Shown here in pieces: positions 26,602 through 34,739 of a stretch of DNA of 64,000 bases. Where the stretch lies: contig CAMVCB010000002.1 in the NCBI GenBank assembly GCA_947165895.1, positions 1 to 64,000 on the forward strand, written 5' to 3'. The position numbers and the translations under genes were made by a program. The notes under the pieces were generated by a model, which ran no database searches, had not been told where the DNA came from, and saw only the letters and a list, made by a program, of their open reading frames with translations. This DNA is from an uncultured Treponema sp. (GTDB lineage Bacteria > Spirochaetota > Spirochaetia > Treponematales > Treponemataceae). The number at the start of each line of letters is the position of its first letter. Position 1 is the first letter of the stretch.

Positions 26602-27405
26602 TTACTCCGATTCTGTGTAATCGCCGCCAATTACAGCGATTGAAATCTCACGAAGCTTGCCTGATTTTTTAAGTTCGCGGATTGCACCGTCAAATGCATC
26701 TCGAAGTTCTGTATTTCCCTTCTGAAAAAGGAAGTAAGTGCTTGAAGTCTGAACCGGTTTACCTGTGATTTTAAGGATATCGCCATATTCCTTGTTTCTT
26801 GATTCAACATCACGTTTTGTAGAAACTGTAAAATCCCAGCGGTGACTCTTAAGACCAGCCATTCTTTCGTCTGTAGAAAGGTTTCCTGTTTCAATTTTGA
26901 TTTCTTTTCCAGGATGTTTTTTGTTGAAATCTTCAAGATACCAGAGAGAATTGTCTCCGTTTGAAATATAGGCAGTTTTACCGCTCAGATCTTCAAGAGA
27001 ATTAATTCCCTGAGTTTCTTTCAAAACAGTGATGTAGGTAATAAAAGTTGTGTAAGTTTCTTTTGTAAACTCGTAGCGTTCATAGCGGTCAGGGTTATAC
27101 TCAATCTGCTGGGCAATAGCATCGTACTTTTTCTGAGAAAGACCGGAAAAAAGGCTGGTGAACTGAGTTGGTTCATATTCGAATTCATACTGAGGCAAAA
27201 GCTCATCAATTGCGCTCAAAACTTCATACTCGTAGCCTGCAAGTTTTCCTTTTTCGTCAATGTAGCAGTAAGGCTTGTAAGCGTTACCAACTGCAACCAG
27301 AATTTTCTTTGCTTTAGGCTTTTTTGCCTTTGCTGCAAATACCGAAGAAGTCATTGTCGCTGCAATAAGTGTTGCAATAATAATTTTTGTGATTGATTTT
27401 TTCAT
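26602..27405 (-). CDS. Amino-acid ABC transporter substrate-binding protein (family 3)
   Basis: 267 residues with a signal peptide ending near VFAAKAKK. Family-3 features: ILVAVGNAYKPYCYIDEKGKLAGYEYEVLSAIDELLPQ and GLSQKKYDAIAQQIEYNPDRYERYEFTKETYTTF. First gene of its operon; a CCTA-N9-TAGG site lies 29 bp before the ATG. It immediately follows the D3-K3-LysR unit, again an importer next to a D/K pair. Confidence 0.86.
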   Translation of the reverse strand: MKKSITKIIIATLIAATMTSSVFAAKAKKPKAKKILVAVGNAYKPYCYIDEKGKLAGYEYEVLSAIDELLPQYEFEYEPTQFTSLFSGLSQKKYDAIAQQIEYNPDRYERYEFTKETYTTFITYITVLKETQGINSLEDLSGKTAYISNGDNSLWYLEDFNKKHPGKEIKIETGNLSTDERMAGLKSHRWDFTVSTKRDVESRNKEYGDILKITGKPVQTSSTYFLFQKGNTELRDAFDGAIRELKKSGKLREISIAVIGGDYTESE

Positions 27406-27433
27406 ACGTTACCCCCGTGTTGGTTTAATAAAA

Positions 27434-27450
27434 CCTAGTGATACAGTAGG
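27434..27450 (-). promoter_or_regulatory. Single CCTA-N9-TAGG operator (third amino-acid ABC operon)
   Basis: CCTACTGTATCACTAGG read leftward. TATATA lies directly upstream and can be the -10, so the palindrome would cover the transcription start as the downstream member of a pair does elsewhere. Confidence 0.7.
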
Positions 27451-27526
27451 TATATATTTTTTACTGGAGTTTGACTAATATAAAGTTTTTATATGAGTTA
27501 TAGGAAAAAGCTATAAGTCTTTTTTG

Positions 27527-28447
27527 CTATTCCAGCTTCAAAATCTTTTTAATTACCGAAATGTAGTGAATGGCAGTTTTATCCATTTTAACGTCTTTTT
27601 TTGTTATGTAACCAAGGCTGAAGCTGTGGGAAAGGGTATCATCCGGGTTTTTGAGGGGAATGGTTACAAAATCTTCGGTTTCTTCCTTGCGGGTTTCGTC
27701 GGAAAGAACGCCTGAAAGGAAGGTGAAGCCGTTTAAGTTTTTTAAGAGGTTTAATTCTGTGGCGCGGTCGGCAACGGTAATGGGCTGGTCCAGGTTATAG
27801 TTTTTGATTATATCATCTGAGAAAAAGGATTTTACGTCGTCAGTATCAAAGGTAACAAAGTGATAGGGAAGCAGGTCTTTTAGAGAAATCCATTCATTCC
27901 TGGAAAGAGGATGATTTTTGTGGATGTAAACAAAGGCGCTGCATTCTGTAAGGTGAGTAAAAGTCAGGTTGTTTTGTGCCAGAGCCCTTGTAATTTCTTC
28001 CCGGTTTTTGTCGCTCAGATAAAGGATTCCAATGTCGCTTTTCCCTGTGGCAACGTCGTCTATTACGCTCAGAGCCCGCATTTCGCGGAAGGAAAAATCG
28101 TACTGACTGCGGGTGAATTTATTTACTACTTCTATAAAGGCAATCCGGGCAAATTCGTAATAAAGGGCAGATACTGAAAAGCTTTTCTTTACAGTGCTTG
28201 TGTATTTTTTTACAAGGTTTTCATAGTTCTGAAAAAGAGCTTTGGCATCCGAAAGAAACTCGCTTCCTTTTTCGGTCAGGCTTGTTCCCCGCGAGGTTCG
28301 TCTGAAAATTGCAAAACCAAGTTCTGCTTCCAGGTCATGAACGCTGCTTGTAAGGGAGGGCTGAGAAATAAAAAGTTTTTCGGATGCCTTGTTAAAGGAG
28401 CCGCAGTCTGCGACTCCCAAACAATAGCGAATCTGCTGAATTGTCAT
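27527..28447 (-). CDS. LysR-family transcriptional regulator
   Basis: 306 residues. N-terminal winged helix-turn-helix (residues 1-60: IRYCLGVADCGSFNKASEKLFISQPSLTSSVHDLEAELG), then a LysR effector-binding domain (about 90-300). It starts eight bases after the K3 stop, so it is in the D3-K3 operon. LysR proteins bind T-N11-A dyads; the recurring CCTA-N9-TAGG palindrome contains exactly such a dyad (CTA-N9-TAG). It is thus the only candidate in the window for the shared regulator, perhaps sensing a sulfur compound as CysB does. This is inference; a repressor encoded elsewhere is equally possible. Confidence 0.9.
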   Translation of the reverse strand: MTIQQIRYCLGVADCGSFNKASEKLFISQPSLTSSVHDLEAELGFAIFRRTSRGTSLTEKGSEFLSDAKALFQNYENLVKKYTSTVKKSFSVSALYYEFARIAFIEVVNKFTRSQYDFSFREMRALSVIDDVATGKSDIGILYLSDKNREEITRALAQNNLTFTHLTECSAFVYIHKNHPLSRNEWISLKDLLPYHFVTFDTDDVKSFFSDDIIKNYNLDQPITVADRATELNLLKNLNGFTFLSGVLSDETRKEETEDFVTIPLKNPDDTLSHSFSLGYITKKDVKMDKTAIHYISVIKKILKLE

Positions 28448-28454
28448 TTAATGA

Positions 28455-29774
28455 TTAATTAAATCTCTGTACGGCAACCGAATAGATATCTTCTATCAGC
28501 TTAATGCCGCCGCGGTAGCCCACGTAAGAAGTATCCATTACGACGCGGTCCTGGAAAGGCCAGGCGATGTTCAGAAAGTTTCCTTTGAGTTCGCCGGTGA
28601 TTTCCTTGTCGAAGTAGCTTCCGAGAACCAGAGGATAACCGTGGTAATCGTGCTTTTTGATTTCTTCGTGAATCAGATAGCTGTCGGTGTTGAAGTCGAC
28701 CTCTGCTTCAAGGCCGTAATTGAGCTTTTTGAACTCTTCGCGGATGGCTTCCTGATGCTCCTTTGGAGTGTCGTCGGTTACAAACTGCTTTGCCGGGAAA
28801 AGTCCCAGGTCATTTACAAGGAATTTTGTTGCTGCCAGGGCATACTGGGCATCTGCCACAACAGAAAACTGCTTGTTGATTACGCGGTTTTCAAGGAAGA
28901 GGTCAGCGTAGCGTTCAATAATATAGTAGAAATATTTTTCGTGCTCGGTGATTATTGCCTCAACTTTTTCTGACGGAATCTTTGCAAAAGCTCCCACTGC
29001 GCGAAGGAATTTGCTGCTTTCAGTTGCACCTATTGGCAGGACAGGGTAGTGGAGGTATGGTGATCCGAACTTCTTTTCCAGCTTCTGAACGTTTTTCAAG
29101 CCAACCCATGGAGAAACCAGCAGGTTGAACTCTGCCTTTGGAACCAGGTCAATATTTTTAATTCCGCGCTCGTAGCCGAAAATCGTATTTGGAGTAAGCC
29201 CCAGTTCGCGCACAAGATTTTCCAGCTCGCGCAGGTTTCCAAGCCAGAATAAATCCTGGTAAGGAACGTCTGACCAGATGTTTACAAGGCCTTTGATTTT
29301 TTCAGTGTTTTTTCCGTCAACGCCTTCTACCTTTGGAAGGTACTGGTCGATGATTGCGTCAATAACCTGCTCGTGTCCCCTGTAATTGTTGCCCTTGAAG
29401 CCCGCAGTATTTGCGTAAACTACAGGCTTCTGGGCATCTTCAAACTGGCTTACGATTTCTCCCGAGTCATCACCAACGATTTCCGGAATACAGCCGGTAA
29501 GAACCACGTACAAATCTGCATCAATAACCTTGAGGGCATTTTCGATTGTGCTCTTAAGTTTTTTTGTTCCGCCGAAAACTACATCCTTTTCATTAATGCT
29601 GGTACAGGGGAAGATGTTTGGAGAAAAATATCCCGAGCTTCCCGTTCCGTCTGAAAGCTTCTGGGCACAACCAGGTCCTGAATGAAGAACCGGAATTGCC
29701 CGTGTAATTGCCTGCACAGTCTGCATAGAAGCAAGTGCACATTTATATCGCTGTTTATCAAGTAATTTTGCCAT
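28455..29774 (-). CDS. Nitrogenase-like component 1 beta subunit (NifK-like), K3
   Basis: 439 residues, close to K2. P-cluster ligand equivalents Cys12 (YKCALA), Cys36 (HSGPGC) and Cys95 (TGCIPEIVGDD). Good AGAGG ribosome site. It follows D3 by eight bases, and the LysR gene follows it, so all three are one operon probably read from the cysK promoter at 32.5 kb. No promoter with the CCTA-N9-TAGG site is seen between cysK and D3. Confidence 0.87.
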   Translation of the reverse strand: MAKLLDKQRYKCALASMQTVQAITRAIPVLHSGPGCAQKLSDGTGSSGYFSPNIFPCTSINEKDVVFGGTKKLKSTIENALKVIDADLYVVLTGCIPEIVGDDSGEIVSQFEDAQKPVVYANTAGFKGNNYRGHEQVIDAIIDQYLPKVEGVDGKNTEKIKGLVNIWSDVPYQDLFWLGNLRELENLVRELGLTPNTIFGYERGIKNIDLVPKAEFNLLVSPWVGLKNVQKLEKKFGSPYLHYPVLPIGATESSKFLRAVGAFAKIPSEKVEAIITEHEKYFYYIIERYADLFLENRVINKQFSVVADAQYALAATKFLVNDLGLFPAKQFVTDDTPKEHQEAIREEFKKLNYGLEAEVDFNTDSYLIHEEIKKHDYHGYPLVLGSYFDKEITGELKGNFLNIAWPFQDRVVMDTSYVGYRGGIKLIEDIYSVAVQRFN

Positions 29775-29782
29775 AGGAACCT

Positions 29783-31252
29783 CTATTTATTTGTCTGATC
29801 AAAGAATTTGTCTACGTTCTGTTCATACCACCAGTCGGTGTAAGGCAGCTTTACGCGTTTTGCAAGATTCTGCTCAAAGCTGCGGTTGCGGATTGAATCC
29901 AGAATCGATTTTGCAAACTCCAGTGTGTGCTTGTAGCCGAAAATCATGTATTCGTCGGCAACGTAAACAGCCGAAGTTCCGTTTTTAATTGCCCATACAG
30001 TGGAACCCGGATGGCGCGACAGATACAAATCCGGCTTGTATTTGTGAAGAATATTCATAACCTCGTAGTTCTGCTGGTCAGAAACGCTGGCTTCAAAGTT
30101 GATGTTATTCTCCAGCAGATACTTCATGCTAGGAGGAACATCGCCGTTTTCGTATTTTTTGTCGTAGTGCCATGCCAGTGCCCACACAACTTCAATTCCA
30201 AGCTCATTAAGAACGCGGCTTACTTCAAAGGTGTAGCCTGGTCCCATTCCGATTACTGCGCGAAGGCCTTTCAATTCCTTTTTGATTTCTTCAATCTGAG
30301 GAAGGTAAATTGCCCTCTGCTCTTCAATGTATTTTTCAATTTTTTCGCTTCTGCCTGTTACCCGGCCAATTTCGCGCAGCCAGCTTTCAAAGCCCACAAT
30401 ACCGCACTGGTTGATTGAGCGCACGTATGGAACGCCGTATTTTTCTTCAAGTCCGTTTCCAAGGTAATTTCCCAAAGTTCCGCAGATACAGGTTGTGGCA
30501 AGGGCTTCCGAAATGTGGGAAAGCTCTTCCACAGTGGAGTTACAGTAAAGGAAGGTTGGCTCCAGGTCGAAATTCTTAAAAATTTCGATGATTTCCGGAC
30601 GGGCACTTTCGTAGAAGTTTTTAAAGTTGATTTTATTTGATTTAACGCCCTCCCGTGGCGGCTGAACGATTGAGCTCAAAACCGCGTGGTCCGCAATATC
30701 AAAGCCTGTTGCCCAGATTCGCGATTTAAAGCCTTCGCAGTGAACTGCAACAACCGGCACGCTTATTTCGTCTTTTACTTCTTCTACAACGCTGTCGATA
30801 TCCTCACCTATAATTCCTGTGGCGCAGGAAGACGAAACAAAAATCGCCTTTGGTGAATAGCGGCGGTTTACTTCGCGGATAATTTTTGCCAGAGCCTGAG
30901 TGGAACCGAAAATTGTGTCCTGCTCGTTCATATCTGTTCCGACATAAACTGTGCTGGTTGTAACGCCGCGTTTTTTTGCCATTACCTTGTCCAGATAGTA
31001 GTTTCCCGCAGTTGCAACTGAACAGCCCGCCGGTCCGTGGTGAATTACTGCCACATCACGAATTGCCGCAAGCTGGCCGAGTCCGCAGGAAGAAAGACAG
31101 GTACTCGACTGGCTGAAGCAGCGTGAACAGCCCTTGAGGCTTCCGCATTCAGATTTTTCTGCCAGATCCTTTAAGCTTCCAACATAGCCTGTAATCGACC
31201 CGATTCTGTTTTCGCGTGTTGCCACGTTTGAACTATTTGTATTTATGCTCAT
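29783..31252 (-). CDS. Nitrogenase-like component 1 alpha subunit (NifD-like), D3
   Basis: 489 residues, similar to D2 along its whole length. P-cluster Cys: 52 (SSTC), 77 (HHGPAGC), 143 (SSCATGIIGED). Cofactor-position Cys257 (CICGTLGNYLGNGLEEKYGVP). At the position of NifD His442 the residue is Tyr430 (SAVYVADEYMIFGYKH) by eye alignment. WHYD near 361 is shared in form with D2. Extra Cys at 36, 42, 45 and 56 near the N-terminus may bind a further metal site or are structural. Forms an operon with K3 and the LysR gene, downstream of cysteine synthase. Confidence 0.87.
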   Translation of the reverse strand: MSINTNSSNVATRENRIGSITGYVGSLKDLAEKSECGSLKGCSRCFSQSSTCLSSCGLGQLAAIRDVAVIHHGPAGCSVATAGNYYLDKVMAKKRGVTTSTVYVGTDMNEQDTIFGSTQALAKIIREVNRRYSPKAIFVSSSCATGIIGEDIDSVVEEVKDEISVPVVAVHCEGFKSRIWATGFDIADHAVLSSIVQPPREGVKSNKINFKNFYESARPEIIEIFKNFDLEPTFLYCNSTVEELSHISEALATTCICGTLGNYLGNGLEEKYGVPYVRSINQCGIVGFESWLREIGRVTGRSEKIEKYIEEQRAIYLPQIEEIKKELKGLRAVIGMGPGYTFEVSRVLNELGIEVVWALAWHYDKKYENGDVPPSMKYLLENNINFEASVSDQQNYEVMNILHKYKPDLYLSRHPGSTVWAIKNGTSAVYVADEYMIFGYKHTLEFAKSILDSIRNRSFEQNLAKRVKLPYTDWWYEQNVDKFFDQTNK

Positions 31253-31446
31253 TATTTAATCCTATTAATTAATTTTAGAGGAGGGCGGAGCCCCGCCCTA
31301 CGTCCGCACTTCGTTGCGGCCTACCCACCCTGCGGGCTCAGACGCCGCCCGCAACGCTGGCTTCGGTCGTAATGCAAGCTACAATTTCTAGTGGCACTAA
31401 CCGAAGCATCAACTTTTGCCTTGCAAAAGTTGACATTCAAGGCTGT
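31253..31446. repeat. Intergenic stretch with GC-rich repeat and hairpin
   Basis: Contains GGGCGGAGCCCCGCCC, then a CGCACTTCGTTGCG hairpin and a CTACCCACC block (31273-31345), matching the dispersed GC-rich repeat family. Further on, CAACTTTTGCCTTGCAAAAGTTG forms an 8-bp stem. It lies between cysK and D3; the stems may slow but need not stop transcription. Confidence 0.5.
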
Positions 31447-32463
31447 CTAAAAACTTGCCTTTTCTTCTACGTCCGCTCTTACTTTCTGTAAATCTTCACT
31501 CAAGTATCTTTCACCGTTGTCCGGCAGAAGCGGTACAATCAGTTTGCCCTTGTTTTCATCACGAAGAGCCTGTTTGATTGCGATTGCAAGTGAAGCACCG
31601 CTTGAAGCTCCAACAAAGATTCCTTCATAGTGAGCCAGCAGGTGAATTGCCTTTAAGGTATCTGCATAAGTTACAGTTTCGTATTCATCCACAACATTTT
31701 CGTTAAAGTTGGTAGGAGCCATAGGATTAAGCCCATTTTCGTCATGAACGGCATGAATTCCATGGAAGCCGCCATCTTCTACACCTTGAACAACAGGATG
31801 TTCAACATCAGCCTTGTCCGGCTGGGCAATCACCACCTTTACTTTTTTATTCTTTTCCTTAAGAAATTTTCCAACCCCGTGAGTAGAACCGCCTGTTCCG
31901 ACACCGCCGACAAAAATATCAACCTTACCGTCAGTATCTTCCCAGATTTCAGGACCTGTGTGGCGGTAATGGGCGAGGGGGTTATCAGGATTTGAAAGCT
32001 GGCGGGTAGACCAGCCGCCTTCTGTGGTTTCAATCATCCAGTCGTAAACGTCGTTAAAGGCATCAATTCCTTTTTCGAATACTCCTTTAATCAGTTCTTC
32101 CGGTGGAGTAATAAGCTCTGAGCCATAAGCTTCCAGAAGCTTTTTGCGTTCAATAGAAACACCGTTCTGAATTCCAACTTTAAATTTGTAGCCTTTTGCA
32201 GCCGCGATTGCCGCAATTCCGATTCCCATATTTCCCGAAGTAAACTCCAAAAGTGTTGTTTTTTCCGGGCTGATTTCGCCTCTTTCCTCAGCACGTTCAA
32301 TAATTTCAAGCGCCGCTCTGTCCTTGTGAGAGCCGGCCGGGTTAAAGTATTCAAGTTTTCCTGCAATACGACCCTTAAGACCAAGCGCTTTTTCAAGCCG
32401 GTGAAATTCCACCAGAGGTGTATGTCCAACAAGTTCCGTTATCGAGTTATAAATCTTTCCCAT
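31447..32463 (-). CDS. cysK: Cysteine synthase (O-acetylserine sulfhydrylase family)
   Basis: 338-residue PLP enzyme. Visible are NPAGSHKDRAA with the PLP Lys (variant of NPSSSVKDR), FTSGNMGIGIAAIAAAKGY (usually TSGNTGIALA), GGVGTGGSTHGVGKFLKEKN phosphate loop, and GASSGASLA. The Thr-to-Met change in TSGNTG and Gly-Ser-His before KDR differ from classic CysK, so the acceptor may be another thiol or O-acyl substrate. First gene behind a two-operator promoter and upstream of D3-K3-LysR. It has the full length that the deleted copy at 15 kb lacks. Confidence 0.88.
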   Translation of the reverse strand: MGKIYNSITELVGHTPLVEFHRLEKALGLKGRIAGKLEYFNPAGSHKDRAALEIIERAEERGEISPEKTTLLEFTSGNMGIGIAAIAAAKGYKFKVGIQNGVSIERKKLLEAYGSELITPPEELIKGVFEKGIDAFNDVYDWMIETTEGGWSTRQLSNPDNPLAHYRHTGPEIWEDTDGKVDIFVGGVGTGGSTHGVGKFLKEKNKKVKVVIAQPDKADVEHPVVQGVEDGGFHGIHAVHDENGLNPMAPTNFNENVVDEYETVTYADTLKAIHLLAHYEGIFVGASSGASLAIAIKQALRDENKGKLIVPLLPDNGERYLSEDLQKVRADVEEKASF

Positions 32464-32496
32464 AAAGACTATCTCCTGCTACAAGTTTTTTTATTA

Positions 32497-32553
32497 CCTA
32501 CTAAACTAATAGGTAAGGCTAATGTAATGATATTAACCTACTTAGTCAATAGG
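32497..32553 (-). promoter_or_regulatory. Promoter with two CCTA-N9-TAGG operators (cysK-D3-K3-LysR)
   Basis: Leftward: CCTATTGACTAAGTAGG (32553-32537), 23 nt, then CCTATTAGTTTAGTAGG (32513-32497). TTGACT is the -35; TACATT 17 nt downstream is the probable -10. Centres are 40 bp apart. Confidence 0.82.
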
Positions 32554-32596
32554 TAATAAGAAAAAAGTTACTAGTACAGAGAATATTAAATAACTG

Positions 32597-32656
32597 GTCA
32601 TTCCGAACTTGATTCGGAATCTCTGAGTCCAGATACTGAAACAAGTTCAGTATGAC
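32597..32656. repeat. Small REP/MITE-like repeat
   Basis: About 60 bp bounded by GTCAT and ATGAC, made of two hairpins: ATTCCGAACTTGATTCGGAAT and ATACTGAAACAAGTTCAGTAT. Such compact two-stem units are typical of dispersed non-autonomous repeats. It marks the left edge of the 32.8-39 kb insert. The remaining bases from 32464 to 32771 are the cysK promoter and AT-rich spacer. Confidence 0.6.
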
Positions 32657-32771
32657 AGTTTATTATTATTTCCTATACTAGAGATATTTCGTATTGTTTT
32701 AAAAGCTCTTCTGATGTTTTAAATTTTTTTTTCGTTGCAAAGAAAAAAAACAACATGTTATAATTATTTAT

Positions 32772-33320
32772 ATGGGAATGATTACAGAATTCACGAAAAA
32801 ACAAATCATTGACATTGCGATTACCGCTCTGGCAGCTATGTTTTCAGTGGGCGCTATGCTATATGGCGTCCGTCATTTTGGGATAGGCGAGGCCTGGCAG
32901 GAACTTGTGCTGAATCTCTTCTATATTTTCTGCCTGGTGATGATGGGATTGCGCTTCTTCAATATTCTCGGCACTCAGCGCTTCAACTATCTGTGTTCGG
33001 TGAGCCTTGGCTTTACGGTACTGTTGCGTGACATTCTTTTTGCGCCTCCGCTGTCCATATACCCCTTCCGCCTGTCATGTCTTACTTTGTCTGTGCTGCT
33101 TTTACTCATGCTTACTTTTTTCTATGCCCGCAAAGAATGGAAGATTTATTCCCGGCGCAGTTTGTGGATGATTTTTATCGTTGATGCGCTCATCGCCATG
33201 CTCTACAACATCGACATTTACCTTGAACCATCCAATGAATACACCGCTTATCTGCTCATTGAAATCTGGATTCGTCCGACCCTTACTTACGGGCTTGTAG
33301 CCTGCTTTATAGAGGAATAA
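32772..33320 (+). CDS. Integral membrane protein, unknown function
   Basis: 182 residues with about five to six hydrophobic helices and no family I recognise. TATAAT at 32759-32764 ends seven bases before the ATG, with TTGCAA 18 bases upstream as the -35 and no ribosome site, so the mRNA probably begins at the start codon. It opens a rightward operon (membrane protein, outer-membrane-like protein, small protein, hydrolase fusion). GC content and codon use are higher than in neighbouring genes. Confidence 0.65.
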   Translation: MGMITEFTKKQIIDIAITALAAMFSVGAMLYGVRHFGIGEAWQELVLNLFYIFCLVMMGLRFFNILGTQRFNYLCSVSLGFTVLLRDILFAPPLSIYPFRLSCLTLSVLLLLMLTFFYARKEWKIYSRRSLWMIFIVDALIAMLYNIDIYLEPSNEYTAYLLIEIWIRPTLTYGLVACFIEE

Positions 33321-33334
33321 TTATGGAGGAAGAT

Positions 33335-34291
33335 ATGAAAAAGAAACTGTTATTTGCGCTGACCTGTTTGCTCTTGCCTGCATCCTATGCAGAAGCCGCT
33401 GAAACTGAGCCGCTCACATTCAGCATTGCAGTCGCAGGCAATTATTACTTTGAATCGTCTCACACGACAGAAAGCGGCACTCACTTTGAAGGTCTTTCAG
33501 GTTTTTTCCAGGCAGTCTCCTTCAGTGTAACACCCAAGGTTGAGTACACAATCCCATGTTTGACAGCCGACAACGCGCTTATGAAAGACAATCACCTGAC
33601 GGTTAACGCAAACCTTGAAATTACACCGGTAAGTCTGACTCCGAACCTCTCGCTCAGTTTTACGCCTCTTGCCCTGCTTGAATTAAAAGCTGGCAGCAAA
33701 GCAGGAAGCGGCTGGCTTGGTATGTCGGAATACTCGTTTGAAAAGCAGGAATATGAGGATTTAGCGGCATTTAATCATTGGTATTTGTATAACTATGCAT
33801 CTGCAACGCTTATGTTTGATTTTGGGACAATTTGGGAAGGAGACTGGCATCATATAATAACAACGGCAAGCTACGAAATCGCTTATCAGAAACTCACCGG
33901 AACAGACAGAATCTGGCGTTGGCTGGCAAGCAGCTATCCAATGGCAGACGGCTGGGTTTACACGCAGCACTATTATCTCGGTTATATGATGCCTGTACGG
34001 GTTTCAATGATTGGAGTGGACTGCGCACTTATGGGGAATTACAAATCTTCAGACTTCGGTGTGATTGATAAAAGCTATGAAGGTGATTTTATGACTATAA
34101 CTATATCGCCTATGGTTCAAATAGAGCTCGGTTCTTCTGGAAAAGACAAGCTTATTTTATATGGGTATATCGTAGGCCGAAGAAGTTTTGCAGAAAAATG
34201 GGAAAACTTTGATAAAGAGCCACTCTATACAAAAAACGGTCGTGAATTCTACTTTGACAACATAGGTGCTGTGTGGAAGCACATTTTTTAA
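33335..34291 (+). CDS. Outer-membrane-like exported protein
   Basis: 318 residues from the ATG at 33335, preceded by GGAGG. Signal peptide MKKKLLFALTCLLLPASYAEA, then strands with alternating polar and aromatic residues suggesting a beta barrel. No family recognised. Located 14 bp after the membrane protein and just before a small protein and the lipoprotein hydrolase. Might form a channel for the substrate of that hydrolase (speculative). Confidence 0.65.
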   Translation: MKKKLLFALTCLLLPASYAEAAETEPLTFSIAVAGNYYFESSHTTESGTHFEGLSGFFQAVSFSVTPKVEYTIPCLTADNALMKDNHLTVNANLEITPVSLTPNLSLSFTPLALLELKAGSKAGSGWLGMSEYSFEKQEYEDLAAFNHWYLYNYASATLMFDFGTIWEGDWHHIITTASYEIAYQKLTGTDRIWRWLASSYPMADGWVYTQHYYLGYMMPVRVSMIGVDCALMGNYKSSDFGVIDKSYEGDFMTITISPMVQIELGSSGKDKLILYGYIVGRRSFAEKWENFDKEPLYTKNGREFYFDNIGAVWKHIF

Positions 34292-34304
34292 GGCAGGAGG
34301 AATT

Positions 34305-34739
34305 ATGAAAGATTTTTGGAAGTCAAAATCAATTTTATTTGAGTTTCTACTAGGTTTATTCCTGACGATGCTTTCCTATGGTAGAGAAGCGGACATCTTT
34401 ATAAATCCATCGTATGACTGGAAGGCTTTCCAATACTTTACCTCTTACGGCGTACAGGCCCGAGCCATTGAATGTGGTTTTTCAGTCCTCAGAAATCCTG
34501 TAAACGGCAACATCATCCTTTATGATGTATATGGCCGCCCTCTGCACATGGCAAACGTAATGAACGTACATACAGGCATGATTTATCTGGACATTCCAAA
34601 GAAAGGAAGACAGACAATTTACGGAGCTACCGGAAACTGGTTCCCGTGGCTTTGTGCAGTCTATTCACTGTTTGCAATAATCAGCGCATTTGTATTGAAA
34701 AAAAATACTAGGAAAATAGCAGGAGGAATTGCGCTATGA
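34305..34739 (+). CDS. Small membrane-anchored hypothetical protein
   Basis: 144 residues from the ATG after AGGAGG at 34305. Hydrophobic helix near the N-terminus (SILFEFLLGLFLTMLSYG) and one near the C-terminus (WLCAVYSLFAIISAFVL), with a periplasmic segment between. Its stop overlaps the next start (ATGA), so it is translated together with the hydrolase. No family recognised. Confidence 0.62.
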   Translation: MKDFWKSKSILFEFLLGLFLTMLSYGREADIFINPSYDWKAFQYFTSYGVQARAIECGFSVLRNPVNGNIILYDVYGRPLHMANVMNVHTGMIYLDIPKKGRQTIYGATGNWFPWLCAVYSLFAIISAFVLKKNTRKIAGGIAL

